Positions 1-6,098 of a DNA stretch of 32,084 nt are shown here, piece after piece. The translations under genes were made by a program, and so were the position numbers. Source of the DNA: an uncultured Eubacteriales bacterium (GTDB lineage Bacteria; Bacillota; Clostridia; Oscillospirales; Oscillospiraceae). The DNA is taken from positions 1-32,084 of the forward strand of contig ONBX01000027.1 of assembly GCA_900316205.1 (NCBI GenBank). The letters are read 5' to 3'. The notes under the pieces were generated by a model. The model saw only the letters and a program-made list of their open reading frames with translations. It searched no databases and was not told the origin of the DNA. Numbering within the stretch: the stretch's first letter is position 1; each line of letters opens with the position of its first letter.

Positions 1-47
1 TGTCCGTGTTTTTTTCTAAGAAAGCCTCCAAAACGCGCCGGAAACCG

Positions 48-77
48 TTGAATGATCTCGGTTGGTATATTTATATT
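48..77 (+). promoter_or_regulatory. Candidate sigma-A promoter for the gene at 130
   Basis: TTGAAT (48-53) and TATATT (72-77) are separated by 18 nt and lie about 50 nt upstream of the start codon at 130. The boxes are 4/6 and 5/6 matches to the vegetative consensus with near-ideal spacing. This is prediction only. Confidence 0.4.
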
Positions 78-129
78 ACCTTCTCTTTTTCATTCAACGC
101 AGGAAAATCATAATAAAGGGAGAATGAAA

Positions 130-1050
130 ATGAGCGATCTTCATGAATTCAATGTCTTTTTCAGCGCGTCGTGCATCAAGGACAACTATCCTGCCCGCGA
201 GATTGTTTCTCAAATCCGGTATCAATTGTGCCTTCTGAGCGCCTCCATGTTAAGCGGCGATGCCGAAATCCACACCATGGATCTAACCCTCGATGGTAAA
301 ACGACCCACTTCCAGGGCGATCTTATGACCGAGGTCTGCATGTTGGCCATCCGCGAGATGAGTGACGCCGATGACATTTCGCTCCACATTTCCTATGAAA
401 CCTGGTGGCACGACGTTGGATCTTTCGACGTCTGCTCTGCTCTGGAACGGTATGATGATGACGTGCTTCACGAGCTTTTCCTTTCTACTCATCTCAAGTA
501 CTCTTCCTTTATTGTCAACGATTCGAACCGCTTTGAAGGTGCCAGGCTGTTTAAATACGGCATTTTTGACGGCCTCTTTGTACGCGGTGAACGGGAGAGG
601 CATGAGGTTGCGCAAGTCCCGGAAGGCGGCCTTTGGGACGCCATTGACACTCCTCTGATGATTCAAGAGGTTGCTTGCAGCGAAGATGCCATGGCATCCT
701 TGATCCGTCTCACAAATCGCCTTGCCGCCTTTAAGGCCGACCTCTTTTGCTTCCCCTACAGCAGGTATGATGAGAACCACTGCTTGAATGCGATCCATGA
801 TCCGCTCCCGGAAGACGCCAGCCTCACGGAACTGTCTCTGGATTACTGCACCTTCAAGGGTCGGGATGAAATGAACACCTTGATTGATATTCTCGAAGAA
901 GCGTATCACTGGGGGCAGGAGAACTCCGATGACGACCACAATCTCGTTCTGATCAACTGCAACTTCGCCGACATCTCCGAAGCAGGTCCTCGTCAGTTGA
1001 CAATTGAGGTCAATGAGGACGGCTCAGTTGGCCTGTTTATTCTGGATTGA
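130..1050 (+). CDS. Hypothetical acidic protein (306 aa)
   Basis: I do not recognise this protein. It is acidic and soluble-looking, with no signal peptide or membrane segment. The C-terminal third has two short stretches of beta-strand-like sequence (LTELSLDYCTF and NLVLINCNF) that faintly resemble leucine-rich repeats, but too few to assign a fold. Two ATGs lie close together, at 124 and 130. The GGGAG at 118-122 is too near the first and about 7 nt from the second, so 130 is chosen; an in-frame extension to 52 has no ribosome binding site. The gene has its own candidate promoter and ends in a strong hairpin, so it appears monocistronic. It lies in the accessory part of the element and opposes the next gene. 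Confidence 0.7.
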   Translation: MSDLHEFNVFFSASCIKDNYPAREIVSQIRYQLCLLSASMLSGDAEIHTMDLTLDGKTTHFQGDLMTEVCMLAIREMSDADDISLHISYETWWHDVGSFDVCSALERYDDDVLHELFLSTHLKYSSFIVNDSNRFEGARLFKYGIFDGLFVRGERERHEVAQVPEGGLWDAIDTPLMIQEVACSEDAMASLIRLTNRLAAFKADLFCFPYSRYDENHCLNAIHDPLPEDASLTELSLDYCTFKGRDEMNTLIDILEEAYHWGQENSDDDHNLVLINCNFADISEAGPRQLTIEVNEDGSVGLFILD

Positions 1051-1078
1051 TCCAAAAGATCAATTAAACAGGAAACTG

Positions 1079-1134
1079 AAAGCCTCGGAGCGAGACTTCA
1101 GCTCATTATAGCTGAAATTCTGCTCCGAGGCTTT
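1079..1134. terminator. Bidirectional intrinsic terminator
   Basis: The outer arms AAAGCCTCGGAGC (1079-1091) and GCTCCGAGGCTTT (1122-1134) pair perfectly, and inner bases extend the stem (TCAGC with GCTGA). The hairpin lies between two convergent genes ending at 1050 (+) and 1178 (-), and the arms supply a short T-run on either strand. It probably ends both transcripts. Confidence 0.75.
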
Positions 1135-1177
1135 ACCTTAGCTTTTTCTCTTCATCATTGTCTTCTTTAAATCTTAA

Positions 1178-1375
1178 CTAGATCACAAACTCCAGTGGGA
1201 TGTCCCATGGGTCGCGCGGCGCTTCCTGCCTCTCGTAGAAGTCCGCAAGCTCCTTCTCCCAGCGGGCATTCCGCTTCTTCTCTGCTTCTCTCCGCAGTTT
1301 CCTTGCCAACTTACCTAAGCCGACGGCCGTGGCCGCTGCTCCAATCACGCAGAAACCTATACGAAAAGCTTTCAT
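1178..1375 (-). CDS. Small N-terminally membrane-anchored protein (65 aa)
   Basis: The protein opens with one hydrophobic helix (about residues 4-20, RIGFCVIGAAATAVGLGKLA) followed by a strongly charged Lys/Arg/Glu tail, so a small single-pass membrane protein is likely. The ribosome binding site is good: AAGGAGG just upstream of the ATG at 1375. It lies downstream of the SLOG-like gene, separated from it by a hairpin terminator, so it would be read by leakage or from an unseen promoter. I know no family for it and the function is unknown. Confidence 0.6.
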   Translation of the reverse strand: MKAFRIGFCVIGAAATAVGLGKLARKLRREAEKKRNARWEKELADFYERQEAPRDPWDIPLEFVI

Positions 1376-1404
1376 TCCATTCTCCTCCTTGTTCTCATTA
1401 AGGC

Positions 1405-1435
1405 AAAAACAGCGCCGGGGGCCCAGCGCTGTTTT
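1405..1435 (-). terminator. Intrinsic terminator after the SLOG-like gene
   Basis: On the minus strand AAAACAGCGC and GCGCTGTTTT form a 10-bp stem (1406-1415 with 1426-1435) around a GC-rich loop, followed by TTTTTG. It begins two bases after the stop codon of the gene at 1437-1943. Confidence 0.8.
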
Positions 1436-1436
1436 C

Positions 1437-1943
1437 TTATCTTTCCAGTCTGATGACGTCTTTCTTCATGTAGCTGGCCGCGGTAGATGCGTTCAGCGCG
1501 TGCACACCTCTGGGGTCGTCCCGCTCGATCACGGCGATCACAGCCCCTGCCAGCTCGAAGGCGCTCAGGAAGGTCCTGAACTCGCGGTCCGCCTCTTCCC
1601 TTCTGCCGATCGTGGCCACCACCCTGGCATGCTCATGGACGGCGAAATACCGTTCCCGCAGCTCCGATGACCACTTGTTCGCCTGTTCTTCAAAGGGAAT
1701 GTACAGGTCCATCTCAATACCTGGATCAATCTCCTGCAGGCCGACGAGCATCTCGGCCGCGTAGAGTCCAAAGCCGGAATCCAGCACCACATTGAACCTC
1801 TCGATACCCTCTGTCCGAAGGGTAGTGATGGCGTTCAGCAGCTGCAGCTTCATTGCTGCACAGCCTTCATCCTCCTCGTCATAGCCCCAGGGGAAGCAAA
1901 TCGGCGGGCAGGCAAAGACCGCACAGGTCTTGGAAATGTCCAT
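1437..1943 (-). CDS. SLOG-like (YpsA/DUF1273-type) nucleotide-binding protein (168 aa)
   Basis: The layout resembles the YpsA/DUF1273 branch of the SLOG superfamily, Rossmann-like proteins that bind nucleotide ligands. Visible elements are FPWGYDEEDEGC near the N terminus, a helix, then FNVVLDSGFGLYAAEM (about residues 49-65), where the first strand and the glycine turn would bind the ligand. A second strand and acidic segment follow (EMDLYIPFEEQANKW). Length fits the small family members. The ATG at 1943 follows GAGGAGAG. It is transcribed from a near-consensus promoter whose spacer is a palindromic operator shared with the divergent XRE gene, so tight repression is expected. SLOG proteins often sense or make nucleotide signals in stress or phage response, but nothing here shows which ligand is used. 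The assignment rests on motif reading only. Confidence 0.6.
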   Translation of the reverse strand: MDISKTCAVFACPPICFPWGYDEEDEGCAAMKLQLLNAITTLRTEGIERFNVVLDSGFGLYAAEMLVGLQEIDPGIEMDLYIPFEEQANKWSSELRERYFAVHEHARVVATIGRREEADREFRTFLSAFELAGAVIAVIERDDPRGVHALNASTAASYMKKDVIRLER

Positions 1944-1960
1944 ATCTATCTCTCCTCAAT

Positions 1961-1975
1961 TTTGGCATTGCCAAA
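1961..1975. promoter_or_regulatory. Palindromic operator O1
   Basis: TTTGGCATTGCCAAA is a perfect 7+1+7 palindrome. It lies between the -10 box and the ATG of the SLOG-like gene and shares the pattern TTTGGYATTRCCAAA with the palindrome centred 29 bp away. It is probably a binding site for the XRE protein at 2053. Confidence 0.7.
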
Positions 1976-1983
1976 TTTAATTC

Positions 1984-2012
1984 ATCATATTTGGTATTAC
2001 CAAATATGTCAA
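1984..2012 (-). promoter_or_regulatory. Near-consensus promoter for the SLOG-like gene
   Basis: Read on the minus strand: TTGACA (2007-2012), exactly 17 nt of spacer, then TATGAT (1984-1989), followed about 40 nt later by the ATG at 1943. The -35 box is 6/6 and the -10 box 5/6. The spacer is made almost entirely of operator O2, so repressor and RNA polymerase should exclude each other. Confidence 0.8.
1987..2007. promoter_or_regulatory. Palindromic operator O2 inside the promoter spacer
   Basis: This is a perfect 10+1+10 palindrome with core TTTGGTATTACCAAA (1990-2004) and matching ATA/TAT flanks. It has the same half-site as O1 and covers the spacer and both box edges of the leftward promoter. 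Confidence 0.75.
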
Positions 2013-2019
2013 GGCCTCC

Positions 2020-2040
2020 TGCACATATACTTTGTGTGCA
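2020..2040. promoter_or_regulatory. Short inverted repeat upstream of the XRE gene
   Basis: TGCACA (2020-2025) and TGTGCA (2035-2040) are inverted around 9 nt, just before the ribosome binding site of the XRE gene. It could be a different operator or a weak hairpin in the leader. A TATACT (2026-2031) lies inside it, but with no good -35 box. Confidence 0.3.
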
Positions 2041-2052
2041 AGGGGTGATCAT

Positions 2053-2301
2053 GTGAAAACCAGGAAATTACCGCGCGGAGATCGCAACATCGTCGGGGCG
2101 CGCGTTACCGAGGCCCGCCTCGCTCAGGGCATGAAGCAGAACGAGCTGCTGGCCAAACTTCAGACTGCCGGCATTGACATGAGCACTCCTGCGCTTTCTC
2201 TGCTGGAGGGGCAAAAGCGCCCCGTCTCCGACATTGAGCTCAATGCTCTTGCAGACATCCTCAAGGTGTCCGTGGATTGGTTGCTGGGCCGGGAGGATTA
2301 A
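2053..2301 (+). CDS. XRE-family HTH transcriptional regulator (82 aa)
   Basis: This is a compact single-domain Cro/C1-type (XRE) repressor. The helix-turn-helix runs from about residue 15 (VGARVTEARLAQGMKQNELL) through the recognition-helix region (MSTPALSLLEGQKRPVSDIE) to the closing helix ALADILKVSVDWLLGRED, which is the standard HTH_3 ending. The chosen start is GTG at 2053, preceded by AAGGGGTG at 2040-2047; the longer frame from TTG 2032 has no ribosome binding site. It diverges from the SLOG-like gene, and the two palindromes between them are the obvious operators, so it probably represses that gene and perhaps itself. A terminator follows its stop. Confidence 0.9.
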   Translation: MKTRKLPRGDRNIVGARVTEARLAQGMKQNELLAKLQTAGIDMSTPALSLLEGQKRPVSDIELNALADILKVSVDWLLGRED

Positions 2302-2365
2302 GAGCCCGTCGGGGGATCCGATGATCCGTCCCAATACAGCAGGCTTTCTTTTCCGTAGATCAATT

Positions 2366-2401
2366 GTGGGAAACCGCGCTCGGGCGGCTTCCCACTTTTT
2401 T
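2366..2401. terminator. Intrinsic terminator between convergent genes
   Basis: GTGGGAAACCGC and GGCGGCTTCCCAC pair around a short loop and are followed on the plus strand by TTTTTT (2396-2401). It ends the XRE transcript. The same stem abuts the stop codon of the leftward gene at 2401, where its T-run is weak. Confidence 0.85.
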
Positions 2402-3087
2402 CATCCCAGTGCCTTCAGCAGCTTCTGGTTCACCCGATTGGTGACATCCAGGTAATAGGCCCACTCAGCCTTGGTGTAGTCGCTCTCGTCCATGGCGTCC
2501 AGCTTCTCCGCGAAGTCTGTGTAGCGCCCCATCAGGCGTGTGTAGTCCACGAGCATCAGCGCCGCACTGCCGGTGTCCGCCTTTTCGTACTTCTCCATGA
2601 ACTCAATGTACTCGTCCATGAATTCCTCATAGGAGTCCATATACTCCTTGAACTCCGGGCGGATGTCGTTCTGGGACAGCGGCGTTTCCGTAGGCTCCGG
2701 CGTTGCCTCCGGTTCGACGGATTCCTCAGGCTCACTCTCCTTCTCCTCGACCTCGTCCGCCACCGGCTTTTCGGTGGGCTTCACGGTCGGCCTCGGGGTG
2801 GATCTGGGTGCTGACGTCACCACCGGCTCCGTACGGCGGCTGCTCGTCTTGTTCGCGCGTCCGCCGCTGCGATTCCATAGGCTCGCCGCAACGATCACGA
2901 CCAGCACCCAGAACCACCAGCGCCTGAAGAGCGACTTCCGCTTGCGCTTGGGCTTTTGCACGGGGTATTCCGGACTCGGTGTGGGTGCTGCGGCCCGCAC
3001 CGGGCTCTCCCCTGTCGGCTCGCCGCACTCCGGGCAGAAGCGCTTGCCTTCCACCAGCTCCGCCCCACAATTTCTGCAAAATGGCAT
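2401..3087 (-). CDS. Zinc-ribbon membrane protein with DUF6591-like C-terminal domain (228 aa)
   Basis: The N terminus is a four-cysteine zinc ribbon (CRNC at residues 4-7 and CPEC at about 18-21). A basic patch (PKRKRKSLFRR) follows, then one membrane helix (WWFWVLVVIVAASLW, about residues 56-70). Next is a Pro/Thr/Glu-rich linker and a helical C-terminal domain of about 85 residues rich in Tyr, Met and acids (EYMDSYEEFMDEYIEFMEKY). That last part resembles DUF6591, found outside the membrane in many Firmicutes zinc-ribbon proteins. The expected topology is zinc ribbon in the cytoplasm and helical domain outside. The ATG at 3087 has AAGGAGGG upstream and an extended -10 promoter. The function of this family is not known. 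Confidence 0.8.
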   Translation of the reverse strand: MPFCRNCGAELVEGKRFCPECGEPTGESPVRAAAPTPSPEYPVQKPKRKRKSLFRRWWFWVLVVIVAASLWNRSGGRANKTSSRRTEPVVTSAPRSTPRPTVKPTEKPVADEVEEKESEPEESVEPEATPEPTETPLSQNDIRPEFKEYMDSYEEFMDEYIEFMEKYEKADTGSAALMLVDYTRLMGRYTDFAEKLDAMDESDYTKAEWAYYLDVTNRVNQKLLKALG

Positions 3088-3122
3088 GATGTTTCCCTCC
3101 TTGACGATTTTTTCGCCTGCCG

Positions 3123-3131
3123 ATTATACCA
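3123..3131 (-). promoter_or_regulatory. Extended -10 promoter for the zinc-ribbon gene
   Basis: On the minus strand TGGTATAAT is a perfect extended -10 element about 35 nt before the ATG at 3087. No good -35 box is seen at the matching distance, as is common for extended -10 promoters. Confidence 0.5.
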
Positions 3132-3143
3132 AGAAGAAAAGCC

Positions 3144-3174
3144 GCCAGTTCCCACCGTTTTGGTGGGAATTGGC
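3144..3174 (-). terminator. Intrinsic terminator after the HTH-like gene
   Basis: GCCAGTTCCCACC (3144-3156) and GGTGGGAATTGGC (3162-3174) form a 13-bp stem with one G-T pair and a 5-nt loop. On the minus strand it is followed by GGCTTTTCTTC. It lies 13 nt after the stop codon at 3188. Confidence 0.65.
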
Positions 3175-3187
3175 ATTCTGTTCCGTC

Positions 3188-3652
3188 TTACTCATACCCC
3201 TTCAGCAGGGGCGGCTGTCCGTGCTGTTGGAGAAGTGCATTGACCTTCTCCAGGTCGTACACTCCGCTTCCGAAGGCCGCCATCAGCACCGCGTCCCGTG
3301 GGAACCGCCACCACAGCGGTGCCATTCCATAGCGGAGTAGCGCCTCCTGCACCTCCTCCGCCCGATACTGCGCCGCCAGGCAGAGCCGCAAGATCACATC
3401 CCGCTGCCGGGTGCGCTTTTCCTCCGCGATCAGCTTGTACCCAAAGCCCTCAGACAGATCCGCCGCTAGGAACACGTCCTGCTGCAGCAGCCCTTTCTCC
3501 CGCAGCTTTCGGCGCATATATGCCGCAAATGGCCGCGCCTCCGTGATCATCTCCCCTGCATTCCGCTCCAGAAAGCTGTCCAGCTCCTCTAAGTCCAGCC
3601 CACTGACGTCCTCATTCAGCTTGCATCTGTGCGCATTGTCTTTCTCGCTCAT
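3188..3652 (-). CDS. HTH-like DNA-binding protein (154 aa)
   Basis: The protein has a recurrent Clostridia layout: an acidic N-terminal helix (LDLEELDSFLERNAGEMI), then ARPFAAYMRRKLREKGLLQQDVFLAADLSEGFGYKLI, which looks like an XRE-type helix-turn-helix (REKGLLQQDVFLAADLS), then a helical half ending in a DAVLMAAFGSGVYDLEKVNALL segment. Similar proteins are annotated as HTH-domain proteins of unknown target. The start at ATG 3652 is chosen because AAAGGGTG lies 7 nt upstream; the longer frame to 3679 begins inside a stable hairpin. It has its own terminator and a structured leader upstream. Confidence 0.65.
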   Translation of the reverse strand: MSEKDNAHRCKLNEDVSGLDLEELDSFLERNAGEMITEARPFAAYMRRKLREKGLLQQDVFLAADLSEGFGYKLIAEEKRTRQRDVILRLCLAAQYRAEEVQEALLRYGMAPLWWRFPRDAVLMAAFGSGVYDLEKVNALLQQHGQPPLLKGYE

Positions 3653-3676
3653 ATCGTTCACCCTTTCATAGATGAA

Positions 3677-3704
3677 CACCGGCCGGGTCAGAACCCAGCC
3701 GGTG
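3677..3704. repeat. Hairpin in the leader of the HTH-like gene
   Basis: CACCGGCCGGGT (3677-3688) and ACCCAGCCGGTG (3693-3704) pair in 11 of 12 positions around a 4-nt loop, 25 nt upstream of the start codon at 3652. It has no T-run, so it reads more like a leader structure than a terminator. Confidence 0.5.
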
Positions 3705-3779
3705 CTCTATTAGAAGGGCTGCAATTTTTGCGAGATCTATTCCAAGTGTTTTCTGTATATAAAAAGGAGCCTCTTATTG

Positions 3780-3807
3780 ACTGTGCAGAAGAGTGCTTCT
3801 GCACAGT
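3780..3807. repeat. Perfect 12-bp inverted repeat (28 nt)
   Basis: ACTGTGCAGAAG (3780-3791) and its exact complement CTTCTGCACAGT (3796-3807) flank the loop AGTG. It lies in a 245-nt stretch without a gene and is followed by no T-run. A second perfect 7-bp hairpin, GCGCAAA/TTTGCGC, follows at 3819-3836. The role is unknown: a regulator site, an RNA element or a recombination site would all fit. Confidence 0.6.
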
Positions 3808-3854
3808 TGCTGAAATAAGCGCAAAAATCTTTGCGCCGATGTGTGCATCGCATA

Positions 3855-3884
3855 GAAAAAAGCCGCCCAAGCTTGCCTGGGCGA
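3855..3884 (-). terminator. Intrinsic terminator after the gene at 3898
   Basis: On the minus strand GTCGCCCAGG and CTTGGGCGGC pair in a GC-rich stem followed at once by TTTTTTC. It lies 14 nt past the stop codon of the gene at 3898-4467. Confidence 0.85.
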
Positions 3885-3897
3885 CTTCTCCATCATG

Positions 3898-4467
3898 TCA
3901 AACTGCGTGCCGTATGAGGTGAGGACCTTCCTTGACAAGCCAGGTGGCTGCCTTGCTAAAGATAATCCTTCCTTTTGGCGTAGCCAAAAGAAGAATTAAT
4001 GAAGCACCAATTGCCCCAACAGCAATGTCGTGAACATAGGACATGTGGACGTCATTGATGGCTCTAGATTGCGAGGCCTGCAAGGTGGTAATCCGATTTA
4101 GCGCAAGCTCGTCTTTGAGACTTTGCTGTTTATCTACTTCTGCCTTGAGCCGCAGTTTCTCTTCAGCGCTTATCGTGGGATCATTGAAAATCGTGTCCAT
4201 CGCCTTCTTGTACTGCTCCCGGTCACTCAGCTTGATAAGCTGATCAGTTGCGCTAGCCACGTCCACGGCGTTTTTCTCTGACTGTTCCATTCTTGCCCAA
4301 AGAGTCGTTGCCACATCTGCGACCAACTTGGCGGTCTCCTTTTCAGGAAGGGATTCCTCTTCTGCGGGGTCAACTAGTGAATCTTCCTCGGTCAGAGGCA
4401 GGTTTGCAGGGGCTTCCTCCATCACGGCGCTGCTCGTCTCATCTGGATAATCGTGGGAAAGGGACAT
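3898..4467 (-). CDS. Hypothetical acidic protein with a C-terminal membrane helix (189 aa)
   Basis: I do not recognise this protein. Residues 1-45 are acidic and low in complexity. The middle (about 48-135) is helical and charged (SDREQYKKAMDTIFNDPTI, SAEEKLRLKAEVDKQQSLKD) and could form a coiled coil. A hydrophobic helix follows near residues 150-165 (DIAVGAIGASLILLLATPKG), then a short basic tail ending in HLIRHAV. The ATG at 4467 has GAGGAGGAG upstream and a near-consensus promoter. It diverges from the ATPase/TOPRIM pair with only about 200 nt between start codons. It may belong to that cargo unit, but nothing in the protein proves it. Confidence 0.7.
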   Translation of the reverse strand: MSLSHDYPDETSSAVMEEAPANLPLTEEDSLVDPAEEESLPEKETAKLVADVATTLWARMEQSEKNAVDVASATDQLIKLSDREQYKKAMDTIFNDPTISAEEKLRLKAEVDKQQSLKDELALNRITTLQASQSRAINDVHMSYVHDIAVGAIGASLILLLATPKGRIIFSKAATWLVKEGPHLIRHAV

Positions 4468-4509
4468 AGGATCTCCTCCTCAATATGTATTTTTCAAGGT
4501 GCATGCGAT

Positions 4510-4538
4510 AAAATACCAGAAGATGGTCCCGCTGTCAA
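4510..4538 (-). promoter_or_regulatory. Promoter for the gene at 3898-4467
   Basis: On the minus strand TTGACA (4533-4538), 17 nt, then TATTTT (4510-4515), about 43 nt before the ATG. The -35 box is perfect and the spacing ideal. Confidence 0.7.
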
Positions 4539-4589
4539 CACAGCAACGCCATATTTCTGCATGTTTATTCAAATTCCACACTTTCTGTT

Positions 4590-4618
4590 TGACTTTTCTG
4601 CTCAAGTATGTTAAAGTT
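4590..4618 (+). promoter_or_regulatory. Candidate promoter for the ATPase/TOPRIM operon
   Basis: TTGACT (4590-4595), 17 nt, then TAAAGT (4613-4618), about 46 nt before the ATG at 4665. The -35 box is 5/6 and the -10 box 4/6. It stands back to back with the leftward promoter at 4510-4538 in an AT-rich intergenic region (4468-4664). Confidence 0.5.
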
Positions 4619-4664
4619 TATATACGCTTGAAATCTTTAGCGTGCTTGAAAGGAGAAATCTCTT

Positions 4665-6098
4665 ATGAAACACAAAGAAGGGCATATCCTTCCCACAGTT
4701 AGAATACAAAAGATTGAATTGGAAAACTTTAAAAGTGTTGCCCATGGAGAGTTGGTGTTTTCCTGCGGGCGGAAGATTGTCCCGCAGGATACGGAATCAG
4801 ATATTCTTGGAATATATGGGCAGAATGGCTCGGGTAAGACTGCCGTTATAGAGTCAATTGCGATTCTGAAAAGAGCCATGTCTGGTAATCCTGTACCAGC
4901 TCGTTACTCTGAATGCATTTCCCCAGGAGTCGAATATGCCGGCCTATCATTTACGTTTGATCTTCAATACCCCGTGAACAACCCGTTCTCCAGAACCATC
5001 ACCTACTCCTTCAAAATCGGGGCAGTACCAAATGAGCGCGCAGATGAAAGTGATGAGTTCAAATCCATTTCTTCTCTTTTTCCCAACAAAGTCAAAATCT
5101 TTGATGAGACAATCAGCGCAGCGGGCTTATTCAATGGTGAGATTCAAAAAAAACAGGATATCCTTACAACGTCTGGAAAGAATTATCCAATTGGCCCGGT
5201 AAGGAAAATTCCCTACTATGTCGGGAATGAGAAGGATACTGTAATTGTTGATCTGGAGGTCAATAAACGGTCTGCATCGAAAGATTCCAGGTCTTTCATA
5301 TTTGCAGACGAAACTCTTGACCTCTTCTTTGAACACTGCGATTATTCTGAGTATTACCAAATTCTTATTGAACTCAAGAACTATGCAGGATTATACCTTT
5401 ATGCCGTGGATACAAGGACTTCTGGTATGGGGGCAGTACTCTCTGTTCCTCTTAATATTCGGCAAGGAGTTCTTGGATTAAACCTCATGGGTACTAGCGG
5501 AATGCCGCAAGAAGTTTTTGAGGAATTGGAGTTCTGTGTTGCTGGAATAAATAAGGTCTTACCTGCATTAGTAACGGATTTGAAGTTGGAACTTGTGCAT
5601 GATGAAGTGGTCATAGAAGGCAAGAAAGGGCAAGAAGTTAGGCTGTTTTCTAGGCGCAAAAATGTGCGCATTCCCCTTAGAGATGAGTCTGCTGGTATTA
5701 TAAAACTCATTAGCATCCTCTCTCTGATCACTGCAGCATATAATGACCGCTCTATTACGGTGGCTATAGATGAACTTGACGCGGGCATTTATGAACACCT
5801 TTTAGGCGAAATCCTTTATGGGCTGGAAACCTATGGTAAAGGCCAATTCATTTTTACCTCACACAATCTTCGTCCACTTGAAGTGCTGAAAAAAGAAAAC
5901 CTCATCTTTACAACATCAAACCCCGAAAATAGATATATTCGTCTTAAAGGTGTTGGCCGAACGAACAACCTTAGAAGTTTATATCTTAAAGAGATACTCG
6001 GAAATGATCAAGACGAGCAAATCTACGATGCCGCTAAGCGGCAAAGAATGATTGCTGCATTTATGAAAGCAGGTGTTGGTCTTGCCGAAGACAAATAA
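4665..6098 (+). CDS. RecF/AAA_15-like ATPase, AriA-like component of a two-gene defence system (477 aa)
   Basis: This is an ABC/SMC-type ATPase like those of OLD, Gabija and PARIS systems. The N terminus has the typical strand KIELENFKSV (about 16-25), and Walker A is GQNGSGKT at 52-59. Towards the C terminus come a signature-like DESAGIIKL, Walker B with catalytic acid in VAIDELDAG (D369/E370) and the switch histidine in FTSHN (H400). There is no fused nuclease; the TOPRIM domain is in the overlapping next gene. Length agrees with AriA-type ATPases (about 450-500 aa). The ATG at 4665 follows AAAGGAGA at good spacing. Base composition is clearly more AT-rich than the conjugation genes, which suggests a separately acquired cargo. 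In PARIS the ATPase assembles and holds the TOPRIM effector until triggered. That role is inferred here; membership of another OLD-like system is possible. Confidence 0.75.
   Translation: MKHKEGHILPTVRIQKIELENFKSVAHGELVFSCGRKIVPQDTESDILGIYGQNGSGKTAVIESIAILKRAMSGNPVPARYSECISPGVEYAGLSFTFDLQYPVNNPFSRTITYSFKIGAVPNERADESDEFKSISSLFPNKVKIFDETISAAGLFNGEIQKKQDILTTSGKNYPIGPVRKIPYYVGNEKDTVIVDLEVNKRSASKDSRSFIFADETLDLFFEHCDYSEYYQILIELKNYAGLYLYAVDTRTSGMGAVLSVPLNIRQGVLGLNLMGTSGMPQEVFEELEFCVAGINKVLPALVTDLKLELVHDEVVIEGKKGQEVRLFSRRKNVRIPLRDESAGIIKLISILSLITAAYNDRSITVAIDELDAGIYEHLLGEILYGLETYGKGQFIFTSHNLRPLEVLKKENLIFTTSNPENRYIRLKGVGRTNNLRSLYLKEILGNDQDEQIYDAAKRQRMIAAFMKAGVGLAEDK

Noticed and set aside
283-939. A 218-codon minus-strand frame within the first gene
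   Set aside because: It is antisense to the better-supported plus-strand gene, which has a ribosome binding site, promoter and terminator.
3780-3807. Perfect inverted repeat as the end of an insertion sequence or an attachment site
   Set aside because: No transposase or integrase, no second copy and no target-site duplication are visible nearby. It is listed only as a repeat of unknown role.
3688-3870. A 60-codon minus-strand frame in the hairpin-rich gap
   Set aside because: It begins inside the terminator of the upstream gene, runs through the inverted repeats and has no ribosome binding site.
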